DNA from: JAGLTZ01 sp964637695
GTDB taxonomy: Bacteria > Blakebacterota > Blakebacteria > Blakebacterales > Blakebacteraceae
Assembly: GCA_964637695.1 (NCBI GenBank)
Contig: CAZWVF010000043.1
Span: 1 to 24,377, forward strand
Direction: 5' to 3'
Length of the DNA: 24,377 nt
Shown here: positions 1-7,067 of the stretch, piece by piece
How the letters are laid out: the number at the start of each line of letters is the position of its first letter
Numbering within the stretch: position 1 is the first letter of the stretch
Notes under the pieces: generated by a model
What the model was told of the DNA's origin: nothing
The model's database searches: none
What the model saw: the letters and a program-made list of their open reading frames with translations, nothing else
Made by a program: the position numbers and the translations under genes

Positions 1-1
1 G

Positions 2-1357
2 GGGAGGGCTTCCGAGGTTCTCAACCAGACCGACATAACCGTAACAGCATCTGATTATATCGTTGGTATTCGATTTGATTCGAACCTGGACTATTCGCCC
101 CTGGAGGATCGGCACATCCTGGGAAACAGGTTCCTGGAAATAAATAGAAACGGGGTGAATTTGAGGTTCGGGGATTTCTATCATGTCATAGGAAAGGGCT
201 TGTCGCTGAGTGTGACGAAACAGTTCGAGCAGGAGGGCCTGGAGCACACACTCGAATCTTCCATCCGGGGAACCAGGCTGTCGCTGAACAGAGACAGATA
301 CTCTCTCCAGTTTTTCGGCGGCAGAATCCGATCTGCTGATTCGGGGAACGATGACGATCTATGGGGTGGCACAGCAGGTCTCAAACTTGGAAACTCGGTC
401 GGCCTTCATCTTACCTACCTGGATGCTGACATCGTAACCGGGTTGAGCACCGAAAAGGATGATTATTCCATTCAGACTCTGGGTCTTGATCTTCCTCATT
501 TCGCGGGCATTGCACGAGCCTCTGGTGAAATTTCACTGCTCCGGAACAGAAGTCCTTCGACTGATGAAACGGTCAGAGGACATGCGATCTACCTGGAATC
601 GGGTCTGGATCTGGGTGATGTATCCGTTCAGGTTGAGTTCAAAGACTACGATCACTTCGACTTCAAATACAGTCACCCGCCATCACTGGAGAGCGAAGAT
701 CTGGACATTATCGCCACACAGTTCAACACGGAAGTCATAGACATATCGGGTGCCGCCGGCCGGATTGACTACAGGCCCAGCGGGGGATCTGCACTGATAT
801 TCGGCAAGCTGTCATTTTTCAGCGATACACCTGAGGATCATCCTCTCTGGGGAGCTTATAAAAGAGAGATCTCCCACTATATGACCGGCCTTGAAAAGTA
901 TTTCGGCGATACTGGATACGTCAACATGCTGGCAGGGTATAGAGTGGAAGACGCTTCGTCTCCTCTGTTGTTTTTCTCTGACACCAGTACCTGGCACTAC
1001 CAGATCAATGCTTTCCATACATTCTCTCCGGGATTGAGCCTTGAAGCGGATTGGAAGAGTAAAAGAGTTAAGTCCGAGATCTACAATTTCTATGAAGACA
1101 GGGCATTTCTGGCACTTCACTGGGTATCGAGGGGGATCGTGACACTCTTTTATGAGAGATCTGACGATCCGGAACTGATTCTGGTCAGTAATAAGACAGA
1201 GTGGTGGGCAGGTCAGTTCGAGGTGAAGCTCTCCTCCTCGAATTCCATAAGTGCCATGTGGGGATCGACCAGGGGAGGAGTGAAATGTTCAGGTGGAGTC
1301 TGCCGGGCATTCCCACCCTTCGAGGGACTCAGGCTGGAGATGATATTCAGGCTGTAG
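2..1357 (+). CDS. DUF6029-like outer-membrane barrel protein, 5'-truncated
   Basis: The frame is open from base 2 to the TAG at 1355-1357, giving at least 451 residues; the true start lies outside the window. A GTG at 155 is an internal possibility but is not needed, because the upstream codons read as normal protein. The segment coded by about 155-330 (FGDFYHVIGKGLSL, then an arginine-containing GTRLSL stretch) resembles the DUF6029 pattern GDFY..FG.GL...... RG, as I recall it. The rest alternates short aromatic and polar strands with glycines and ends in an aromatic-rich strand (LRLEMIFRL), typical of outer-membrane beta barrels. By inference it is a porin-like or structural outer-membrane protein; no substrate can be named. 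It converges on the thioredoxin-fold gene with 7 bp between stop codons. The family assignment rests on motif memory and is moderate. Confidence 0.6.
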   Translation, partial: GRASEVLNQTDITVTASDYIVGIRFDSNLDYSPLEDRHILGNRFLEINRNGVNLRFGDFYHVIGKGLSLSVTKQFEQEGLEHTLESSIRGTRLSLNRDRYSLQFFGGRIRSADSGNDDDLWGGTAGLKLGNSVGLHLTYLDADIVTGLSTEKDDYSIQTLGLDLPHFAGIARASGEISLLRNRSPSTDETVRGHAIYLESGLDLGDVSVQVEFKDYDHFDFKYSHPPSLESEDLDIIATQFNTEVIDISGAAGRIDYRPSGGSALIFGKLSFFSDTPEDHPLWGAYKREISHYMTGLEKYFGDTGYVNMLAGYRVEDASSPLLFFSDTSTWHYQINAFHTFSPGLSLEADWKSKRVKSEIYNFYEDRAFLALHWVSRGIVTLFYERSDDPELILVSNKTEWWAGQFEVKLSSSNSISAMWGSTRGGVKCSGGVCRAFPPFEGLRLEMIFRL

Positions 1358-1364
1358 GATCAGA

Positions 1365-1957
1365 TCAGGGTGAGGGCAGGTACTGGTCGATTATGCTGAT
1401 GATTGCACTTTCACTGTAACCGGCCTCCTTGTACCGGATAATGAAACTGGGGTCGAGCACGATATTGAGGGGAATATATCCCTCACCGTAGATATTCCAG
1501 ACAGTCCGGCTGTTGTCGTTCAGTACCGGGTGAGTCAGTCCGTACTGCTGGGCCCACGCTGAAGGGCTCCCGTCGATCATGAGAGTCAGAACATGAAACT
1601 TATCGTCGTCATATGTTTCGAAGAGTGTCTGCAGATGCGGAGCCTCCGCATTACATGCTGGTCACCAGTCGGCGGAGAGGTTGATCAGTATCACTTCACC
1701 GAAATAGTCGCCGAGTGAAACCGGCTGACCGTTCTGGTCCAGTAGTGTGAAATTAACGGCGACTGAACCGAGATTCGTGCCGGCTTCGATAGATATGCTT
1801 GCCAGATTCGAGTAATCGGANNNNNNNNNNNNNNNNNNNNNNNNNNNNNNNNNNNNNNNNNNNNNNNNNNNNNNNNNNNNNNNNNNNNNNNNNNNNNNNN
1901 NNNNNNNNNNNNNNNNNNNNTCACGTATTTCATTGCCGTTCGCAGGTCAGTATCCAT
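1365..1957 (-). CDS. TlpA/thioredoxin-fold selenoprotein with UGA (Sec) in the catalytic motif; interrupted by assembly gap
   Basis: Read on the minus strand from the gap edge (1820) to the TGA at 1365-1367, one frame gives a complete TlpA/AhpC-TSA-type domain, broken only by a TGA at complement 1662-1664. Before it come VNFTLLDQNGQPVSLGDYF and VILINLSADW; after it PACNAEAPHLQTLF, then the cis-proline region GYIPLNIVLD and a C-terminal helix. The family motif is W-C-x-x-C; here it is W-UGA-P-A-C, so UGA replaces the N-terminal catalytic cysteine. With a SECIS-like hairpin just downstream and selA in the window, I infer selenocysteine. Translation continues 98 residues past it. The N-terminal part lies across the 100-N gap: an ATG at 1957 (MDTDLRTAMKYV) has an AAAAGGG Shine-Dalgarno-like run 9 nt upstream, and the ATG at complement 1933 could start a signal peptide. 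Frame continuity across the gap cannot be known. Expected role: envelope thiol/selenol oxidoreductase. Standard gene callers would split it or call it a pseudogene. Confidence 0.85.
1635..1664 (-). promoter_or_regulatory. Putative bacterial SECIS element with its UGA codon
   Basis: The UGA is at complement 1662-1664. After a 10-nt spacer the mRNA reads AUGCGGA-GGC-UCCGCAU (complement 1651-1635), a perfect 7-bp stem with a GGC loop; if the top A-U pair opens, the loop is AGGCU. The loop guanines lie 18-19 nt after the UGA. In E. coli fdhF the loop AGGUCU is at almost the same distance, with guanines at 19-20. Bases CAG at +2 to +4 can pair with CUG at +28 to +30 for a lower stem. In known bacterial selenoproteins this structure binds SelB to decode UGA as selenocysteine. 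Both stem arms also encode normal protein (NAEAPH). Confidence 0.78.
1821..1920. other. Assembly gap (100 N)
   Basis: Exactly 100 unknown bases, the usual placeholder length for a scaffold join of unknown size. It removes the N-terminal part of the thioredoxin-fold selenoprotein gene, probably including part of its signal peptide, so neither the reading frame nor the protein length can be carried across it. Confidence 0.97.
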
Positions 1958-2213
1958 CGCTCATATCCCTTTTCCGGCTTCTCGCTGCAGGTCAGATATC
2001 CGGCATTTTATACCAGAAGCCGCATGTCGTCCACTTCATGACCTGTATTCGGAATTTTATCGGAACATTTATGTCGGTAGTATCCGTATCTATTCCTGAG
2101 TGCACCGCTCCGAAACTGCGGAACGGTATACTGAGGTCGGTGTCCAACCTGCCGGCCGAAATGTGGGGGCTGAAATAATCCGTATTACTCTTACTGTTGT
2201 ACGGAGGTCCCAA
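1958..2213. promoter_or_regulatory. Divergent intergenic region with RBS of the repeat-protein gene
   Basis: About 256 bp between the start of the minus-strand selenoprotein gene and the plus-strand repeat-protein gene, so both promoters are expected here. GGAGG at 2203-2207 sits 6 nt before the ATG at 2214 and fixes the start of the repeat protein. AAAAGGG at complement 1973-1967 is the possible ribosome binding site of the selenoprotein gene. I see no convincing -35/-10 pair, operator palindrome or riboswitch. Short open frames here show no protein-like character. Confidence 0.5.
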
Positions 2214-3413
2214 ATGAAATCCAGAATCATTGCAGCATCGATGTTAATTCTGCTCGTCGCACCTGTCTGTCTGGCACAGGACTATTCGGTTCAGACCGAT
2301 ACCGATCGGCGGAACGGGGGGTTGAATATCCCGGCCCGCGAGTGGGGTATCAGTTTCGGCAATTCATCCCGTTTCACCGGACTGAGGTTCAACTGGAGCG
2401 ACAGGTACCTCGAGAGGATCAACGGGGTGAATCTGACCCTGTGGAGACCTGCAGACGAGCCGGGAGGCGAGATCAACGGGCTTGCGCTTGGAATTGTCGG
2501 GCCGGCGGCTGACCGGATCACCGGCGTGTCATTCGGCCTGGCCCACGTTCTTACAGCCGAACGGAGCAGGGGAGTCACTATCGGCGGCCTGGCAAATGTC
2601 TCGGGAGGAAAACTGGAGGGAATCAATCTCGGTGGACTGGCCGTGGTTGCCGAAGATGATATGACCGGTATCAACATCGGCGGGCTGGCCACTGTTTCGG
2701 GCGGATCGATGAAAGGATTCAACTACGGAACACTGGCCACAATTGCCGACGGATCGATGGAGCTGGTCAATATCGGCGGTCTCGCCACTATTGCAGCGGG
2801 GCGGATCACCGGCATCAATTTCGGAGGGCTGGCGCTGTTCGCCGAGGATGACATGAAAGGCATCAACCTGGGGGGACTGGTGACAGCTTCAGGCGGTTCG
2901 CTCCGGGGTCTGAGCGGCAGTCTGATGGCGATTGTCGCACAGGACATGATCCGGGGTGTGAACCTGGCCGGTCTCGCCACTGTATCCGGTGATAAGATCG
3001 AGGGCCTTTCCTTCGGCGGTCTTGCGGTGGCAGCCCCGAACAGTATCACCGGTATTTCCATAGGTGGTGCAGCGGTCGTATCGAATGGCCCGATAAGAGG
3101 AGCTTCTGCCAGCCTGGGTATTGTGGCCAGTGACGAGGAGATCTGGGGCATCTCATTTGCGGGATACAAGGTGAAGAGCCCGAAGATCCGGGGAATCAAT
3201 CTCACGGTCCTGGCTATGGAGGTAGATGATTTCACAGGAATAGCCCTGGGTGGTTACAACAATGTCAGGGGCATTCAGACCGGTATCACGATAGGTTTAT
3301 TCAATGTGGCCAGAGAGCTCAGAGGTATTCAGATCGGCGTGCTGAATTACGCTGAAAACAATCCTGCTCTTTTCAGGCTGCTGCCGGTACTGAATATGCA
3401 TCTGGGGAAATAG
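2214..3413 (+). CDS. Secreted protein of tandem 16-residue repeats (LA_2272-type surface repeat)
   Basis: The product has 399 residues. The ATG at 2214 is preceded by GGAGG and starts a clear signal peptide (MKSRIIAASMLILLVAPVCLAQ, cleavage probably after CLA); an ATG at 2100 in the same frame has no such features. From about residue 60 the protein is made of roughly 17 consecutive units of 14-16 residues of the form [IM]-x-G-[IV]-N-[IL]-G-G-L-A-x-[VI]-[SA]-x-[GD]-x, for example MTGINIGGLATVSGGS and ITGINFGGLALFAEDD. The C-terminal GIQIGVLNYAENN followed by RLLPVLN recalls the end of proteins annotated as LA_2272 surface-repeat family. The regular hydrophobic/glycine pattern suggests a beta-solenoid or a barrel with short strands, in the envelope or at the surface. 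Function unknown. The repeats diverge in sequence, so they are an old expansion rather than recent copies. Confidence 0.8.
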   Translation: MKSRIIAASMLILLVAPVCLAQDYSVQTDTDRRNGGLNIPAREWGISFGNSSRFTGLRFNWSDRYLERINGVNLTLWRPADEPGGEINGLALGIVGPAADRITGVSFGLAHVLTAERSRGVTIGGLANVSGGKLEGINLGGLAVVAEDDMTGINIGGLATVSGGSMKGFNYGTLATIADGSMELVNIGGLATIAAGRITGINFGGLALFAEDDMKGINLGGLVTASGGSLRGLSGSLMAIVAQDMIRGVNLAGLATVSGDKIEGLSFGGLAVAAPNSITGISIGGAAVVSNGPIRGASASLGIVASDEEIWGISFAGYKVKSPKIRGINLTVLAMEVDDFTGIALGGYNNVRGIQTGITIGLFNVARELRGIQIGVLNYAENNPALFRLLPVLNMHLGK

Positions 3414-3414
3414 C

Positions 3415-3436
3415 CCTGGTTGGATTCAAACCCAGG
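3415..3436. terminator. Weak hairpin between convergent genes
   Basis: CCTGGTT at 3415-3421 can pair with AACCCAGG at 3429-3436 with one bulged C, leaving a 7-nt loop. It lies between the stop of the repeat-protein gene (3411-3413) and overlaps the last codons of the symporter gene (stop at 3426-3428), a sensible position for a two-way terminator. There is no T-run on either side, so it is not a standard intrinsic terminator. Confidence 0.3.
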
Positions 3437-5030
3437 AGGGCAATCCGCCCAGCATTATCTTGAAGACCGGGATCGCCAGCAGGTAAATGACGGTCGGGAT
3501 CAGGATCGCACCTATCCAGTTCAGAGCGAAACCAGCCTTTGCCATCTGAGGCAGCGTGATCCTGCCCGACCCGAAAACGATCGCATTGGCCGGAGTTGCC
3601 ACTGGCAGCATGAATGCGCACGATGCCGAAAGTGCGGCCGGTATCATCAGCAGGAGCGGATTCGCATTCAGAGCGACTGCCGTGGCGCCCATTATAGGCA
3701 TGAAGACTGTTGCAGTGGCCGTGTTGCTGGTTATCTCGGTCAGGAATGTGATCAGCACGCAGACCATGAATACCATCAGGATGATCGGTACTCTGCCCAG
3801 CACTTGAAGGCGTTCGCCGATCCAGCCTGCCAATCCGGTGTCGGCAATGCCTCCGGCCAGGGCGATCCCTCCACCGAATAACAGCAGGACTCCCCAGGGG
3901 ATACGAACCGCCCACTGCCAGTCGAGCAGGAAATGCCCTTTTCTCATGTCGGTTGGTATTGTGAAGAGCAGGATGCTGGCAGCGATGGCAACCGTTGCAT
4001 CGTTGACACCTTCGAGCCCCAGCAGGGTGCTCCAGCCCGGAATCGCGATAATGCCGAAGTTCAGGTCTGCCCGCCATACCCACCCGAGGGCTGTCAAAAG
4101 AAAGACGATCCCGACTCCCAGTTCTCCCCAGCTCAACGGCCCCAGTTGCTGGCGCTGCTGCCTGAGTACATCTACGCCCGCAGTTGAAACGGGTTCTTTT
4201 GGAACGCGGAATGCGATCCGTGTCAGATAGAGCCATGCCAGTGGCAGGAAGACGATCGTGAGAGGCAGACCCACCATCATCCACTGGAAGAAACTGATAG
4301 GAGGTGAATCGGGGTAGAGGCTTGAAACAGCCCCGGCGAAAACAATGTTGGGAGGTGTTCCAACCAGAGTGGCCACACCGCCGATCAGAGCGGCATAGGC
4401 CATTCCCAGAAGCAGGGCTGAGGCAGTGGCGTCGGCTTCCATGCCCTTGCCGGTCACTTCATCCGTCGGAAAGTCTATCCGCTCAGGTTCATCTGGTGAA
4501 ATCTGTAATATCACGGCCAGCACAATGGGCAGCATCATCATGGCGGTCGCGGTGTCTGATATCCACATGCTCAGGAATGCCGTGGCAATCATGAATCCCA
4601 GGACCAGTCGTCGACCTCCTGTTCCAACTTTACTGACTATGAAGAGGGCAATTCGACGGTGGAGTCTCCAGCGCTGCATAGCCATGGCCAGGAAGAAGCC
4701 GCCCATGAAGAGGAGGATATTCCGGTTCATGTAGGAGGGAGCGGTGTCGGTAGTGCCGGCCACACCCAGAAGAGGGAAAAGAACAAGAGGAAGCAGAGCT
4801 GTGGCTGCAAGGGGGAGCGCTTCGGTAAGCCACCAGACTGCCATCAGGGCTCCCACTGCCAGCACTGCCTGAGCCGGTCCTTCCAGACCTGGCAACGGTG
4901 CCACCAGGATGGACAGGAAAGTAACGGGACCCAGGAAGAGGCCCCAGCGACGCCGCCTGCCCATTCTTTCGAACGCTGGATCGAGGGCTTTTACTATCGG
5001 GGGGACCTCTGGTGCACGCTTAACGACCAT
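3426..5030 (-). CDS. DASS/SLC13-family sodium-coupled anion symporter
   Basis: The inner-membrane protein has 534 residues and many hydrophobic segments. Family marks: a first SNT-type motif near residue 158 that here reads SDT (ISDTATAMMMLPI), a second canonical one near 436 (TSNTATATVFMPI), the helix MNRNILLFMGGFFLAMAM near 101, and GTPPNIV and VATPANAIVFGSG near the paired substrate sites. Members move dicarboxylates, citrate or sulfate with sodium; the substrate is not readable here. The frame stays open upstream to an ATG at 5150, but that extension crosses the tRNA-Gly gene, so the ATG at 5030 (MVVKRAPEVPP) is preferred although no strong Shine-Dalgarno precedes it. The hydrophilic insert near residues 176-203 is charged and may be a loop. 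The gene starts 87 nt downstream of the tRNA gene on the same strand and could share its transcript. Confidence 0.9.
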   Translation of the reverse strand: MVVKRAPEVPPIVKALDPAFERMGRRRRWGLFLGPVTFLSILVAPLPGLEGPAQAVLAVGALMAVWWLTEALPLAATALLPLVLFPLLGVAGTTDTAPSYMNRNILLFMGGFFLAMAMQRWRLHRRIALFIVSKVGTGGRRLVLGFMIATAFLSMWISDTATAMMMLPIVLAVILQISPDEPERIDFPTDEVTGKGMEADATASALLLGMAYAALIGGVATLVGTPPNIVFAGAVSSLYPDSPPISFFQWMMVGLPLTIVFLPLAWLYLTRIAFRVPKEPVSTAGVDVLRQQRQQLGPLSWGELGVGIVFLLTALGWVWRADLNFGIIAIPGWSTLLGLEGVNDATVAIAASILLFTIPTDMRKGHFLLDWQWAVRIPWGVLLLFGGGIALAGGIADTGLAGWIGERLQVLGRVPIILMVFMVCVLITFLTEITSNTATATVFMPIMGATAVALNANPLLLMIPAALSASCAFMLPVATPANAIVFGSGRITLPQMAKAGFALNWIGAILIPTVIYLLAIPVFKIMLGGLPSWV

Positions 5031-5117
5031 GAAAGGGCTATAACTGAAAAACGGCCGTCGGTCAAGCAGTCCCACAGGCGTATACACTTTCCGGATATGT
5101 CTGAAATGGAGCGAAGA

Positions 5118-5193
5118 TGGAGCGAGAGACGGGACTTGAACCCGCGACAATCACGTTGGCAACGTGAGGCTCTACCAGCTGAGCTACTCTCGC
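5118..5193 (-). tRNA. tRNA-Gly (anticodon GCC)
   Basis: The minus strand folds as a full cloverleaf: acceptor GCGAGAG pairs with CTCTCGC, the D arm is GCTC/GAGC, the anticodon stem is TCACG/CGTGA with loop TTGCCAA giving anticodon GCC at the centre, and the T arm is GCGGG-TTCAAGT-CCCGT (the last pair a G-T wobble). The discriminator T and an encoded CCA end the gene at 5118. It decodes GGC and GGU. No partial copy of its 3' end was seen nearby, so it shows no sign of being an integration site. Confidence 0.97.
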
Positions 5194-5228
5194 CTGATCG
5201 GTCGAGGAACACTCTTCACAACCGAATC

Positions 5229-5555
5229 TAGTACACCGCTCAGTAATTACGCTGGCATCCAAGCGCCGATGTATTCCGGCCAGCAGCGTTGCTCGTTGTC
5301 GTGATAGACACCGCTATCACTCCTCCTCGTGCCTTGCTGGCCGGACGCTTCAGCGCTTTCGGTGCATAACCGTAATTACTGAGCGGTGCACCTAAAAAGT
5401 GCGCCAAACAGTGAATCGAATCAACAGCGAAATTTACCGGTGGGACTGTCGGCTCCTTGAGCGATGACGAGCAGCACGGCCGGCCGGAATGCACAGGCGA
5501 TCGAATACCAGTGTGATTATGGAACAGTGCACTAATATAATGGAACGGTGCACTA
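5229..5555. mobile_element. Candidate transposase-less element (MITE or IS remnant) between tRNA-Gly and selA
   Basis: The region between tRNA-Gly and selA holds no convincing gene. Its ends form an imperfect 13-bp terminal inverted repeat: TAGTACACCGCTC at 5229-5241 and GAACGGTGCACTA at 5543-5555 (11 of 13 match when inverted). The same GTGCAC-centred motif appears twice more inside, at 5381-5391 and 5523-5535. TIRs plus several internal copies of the end motif suggest a small non-autonomous element or the leftover end of an insertion sequence; IS21-like elements carry multiple terminal repeats, but I cannot confirm a family. No clear target duplication is seen apart from the TA inside each end. 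An 84-codon minus-strand frame (5240-5494) has no recognisable domain. Confidence 0.45.
5231..5391. repeat. 161-nt nested inverted repeat (long hairpin)
   Basis: Three nested arms share one centre. The outer arms at 5231-5251 and 5371-5391 match at 20 of 21 positions when inverted. The middle arms TCCGGCCAGCA (5275-5285) and TGCTGGCCGGA (5335-5345) are perfect. The inner arms GTGATAG (5301-5307) and CTATCAC (5314-5320) are perfect with a 6-nt loop. The stretches between outer and middle arms are also partly complementary, so the whole region can fold as one long imperfect hairpin in DNA or RNA. Confidence 0.85.
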
Positions 5556-5558
5556 ATA
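5520..5558 (+). repeat. Two-copy 21-bp-period direct repeat upstream of selA
   Basis: TGGAACAGTGCACTAATA at 5520-5537 is repeated as TGGAACGGTGCACTAATA at 5541-5558 with one mismatch. The 21-bp spacing equals two helical turns, and the second copy ends 24 bp before the selA ATG. GTGCAC in the core is palindromic. It is probably the end of the neighbouring repeat element; a protein-binding site controlling selA is an alternative. Confidence 0.7.
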
Positions 5559-5582
5559 CAGGGGAAAGAAAGGATAAGTCGG

Positions 5583-7064
5583 ATGCCGAAAAATCCCGGA
5601 AAAGATCAGCACAGCGCCTTCCAGTTTCTTCCCCCTGTTGATGAGCTTCTGAAAGTCCTGAGGAAAGGTGCAGGTGCGAAACTCACACCCGGGGCCCGTA
5701 CCAATCTGGCTAGGCGTACCGTCGACAGACTGCGCGGTGAGATTGCGGGGGATTCGTGGCTGCCCTCTTCCCGCAGGGAGGCACTCGGAAGGGCTGAAGC
5801 CGATGTGACGGCTGCGGCGAACAGAGTACTCGGTCCGCATCCCAGGCGTGTGATAAATGCAACCGGTGTGGTTCTTCACACTAATCTGGGCAGGGCACCT
5901 GCAGCTTCAGCCGCACTCAGGGCCATCAGAGAGGCAGCATCAGCTTACAGTGACCTAGAGTACGATCTGGATAGCGGTTCCCGGGGCAGCAGGCTCTCGC
6001 GGGTGGAGGAACTGCTCTGTGTGCTGACCGGAGCAGAAGCAGCACTGGCGGTCAACAATAATGCAGCGGCTGTTCTTCTGGCCCTCGACACCATGGCCTC
6101 GGGCCGGCAGGTGATCGTGAGCAGGGGGCACCTGGTGGCGATAGGCGGTTCTTTCAGGATGCCCGATATAATGGAGAAGAGCGGTGCGAAGATAGTGGAG
6201 GTCGGCACCACAAATAAAACCTTCCTCATTGATTATGAGAAAGCGATCACCCGGCAGACATCTCTGATCCTTCACGTGCACCAGAGCAATTTCATCCAGA
6301 AGGGATTTGTGCACCAGGTGCCGCTTGCCGAACTGGTGGAACTCGGCAACAGGCACAATCTGCCGGTGCTCGACGACCAGGGGAGCGGGATTCTGAAGGA
6401 CCCCGGCAATCTGGCGGTCCCCGATGAACCGGCAGTTCAGGACAGCCTTGAGTCCGGAGCAGCCGTTGTCACCTTCTCGGGAGACAAGCTGCTGGGGGGC
6501 TCTCAGGCAGGGATAGTACTGGGAACCGGTGACCGGGTGGCACGGATGAAGGCAAATCCGCTGGCACGGGCGGTTCGCCTGGACAAGCTGCAGCTGGCGG
6601 CCCTTGAGGCGACTCTGCGTCTGTATCTCACTGGATCTGAGGATACGGAAGTGCCTGTACGGTCTATGGTTCAGATCCCTGAAAAGGAGCTGAAGCACAG
6701 GGCGGAACTGCTCAGCGGGGAGATCAACCGCTCTGTCAGGGCAATCACGTCCGGCAGTAAAACGGGACCGGCGGTAACCGCGACAGCATTCCCCACAACC
6801 TCGACTCTGGGAGGCGGGAGCACCCCCGAGGTCGACCTGGTCGACTGGGGAGTCGCTCTCAGGCTCCAGAAGCCTGGTCTGACCGCCGCCAGGCTTGAAA
6901 AATCGCTTCGTACAGGTACCACTCCTGTTATCGCAAGAGTGTCGGAGGAACAGGTGATTCTTAGTATGCGGGCAGTGTTTCCGGCTCAGGATAAGAGTCT
7001 GCCCGGACTTGTCGCTCGTGCCGTCAAGAGGGCACTGGCGGATTTCTCCTCGAAGCGGGAGTAG
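5583..7064 (+). CDS. selA: L-seryl-tRNA(Sec) selenium transferase
   Basis: The 493-residue PLP enzyme converts seryl-tRNA(Sec) to selenocysteyl-tRNA(Sec) using selenophosphate, in the cytoplasm. Diagnostic stretches in order: PPVDELLKVL near residue 18, INATGVVLHTNLGRAP near 90, the YDLDSGSRGSR segment, AALAVNNNAAAVLLAL, the GGSFRMPDIMEKSGAKIVEVG region, and FSGDKLLGGSQAG holding the PLP lysine, K302. It is about 30 residues longer than the E. coli enzyme, partly at the N-terminus. The ATG at 5583 has a weak AAAGGA about 8-9 nt upstream. It is the first gene of a seven-gene run and its stop lies 3 bp before smc. No selB follows, which is the common arrangement elsewhere. Its presence shows that the genome very likely decodes UGA as selenocysteine, supporting the UGA-containing gene at 1365-1957. 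Confidence 0.97.
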   Translation: MPKNPGKDQHSAFQFLPPVDELLKVLRKGAGAKLTPGARTNLARRTVDRLRGEIAGDSWLPSSRREALGRAEADVTAAANRVLGPHPRRVINATGVVLHTNLGRAPAASAALRAIREAASAYSDLEYDLDSGSRGSRLSRVEELLCVLTGAEAALAVNNNAAAVLLALDTMASGRQVIVSRGHLVAIGGSFRMPDIMEKSGAKIVEVGTTNKTFLIDYEKAITRQTSLILHVHQSNFIQKGFVHQVPLAELVELGNRHNLPVLDDQGSGILKDPGNLAVPDEPAVQDSLESGAAVVTFSGDKLLGGSQAGIVLGTGDRVARMKANPLARAVRLDKLQLAALEATLRLYLTGSEDTEVPVRSMVQIPEKELKHRAELLSGEINRSVRAITSGSKTGPAVTATAFPTTSTLGGGSTPEVDLVDWGVALRLQKPGLTAARLEKSLRTGTTPVIARVSEEQVILSMRAVFPAQDKSLPGLVARAVKRALADFSSKRE

Positions 7065-7067
7065 TGT

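Noticed and set aside
1365..1820. Reading the TGA in the thioredoxin-fold gene as a pseudogene mutation
   Set aside because: The TGA is the only defect, falls exactly on the catalytic Cys codon, is followed by a well-placed hairpin, and selA is nearby. A random nonsense mutation would not be expected to meet all of these.
2291..3235. Two long minus-strand open frames opposite the repeat-protein gene
   Set aside because: They mirror the repeated codons of the plus-strand gene, are Pro/Arg/Ser-rich without domains, and have no ribosome binding sites.
5031..5150. N-terminal extension of the DASS symporter to 5150
   Set aside because: It runs into the tRNA-Gly gene and precedes the usual family start; the ATG at 5030 fits better.
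5118..5193. tRNA-Gly as an integration (att) site for the neighbouring repeat element
   Set aside because: The element lies upstream of the tRNA 5' end, no duplicate of the tRNA 3' end is seen, and there is no integrase gene.
5194..5582. A selC (tRNA-Sec) or other structured RNA gene in the gap before selA
   Set aside because: The palindromes do not fold as a cloverleaf, and no tRNA-Sec-like long acceptor/variable arm with a TCA anticodon was found.
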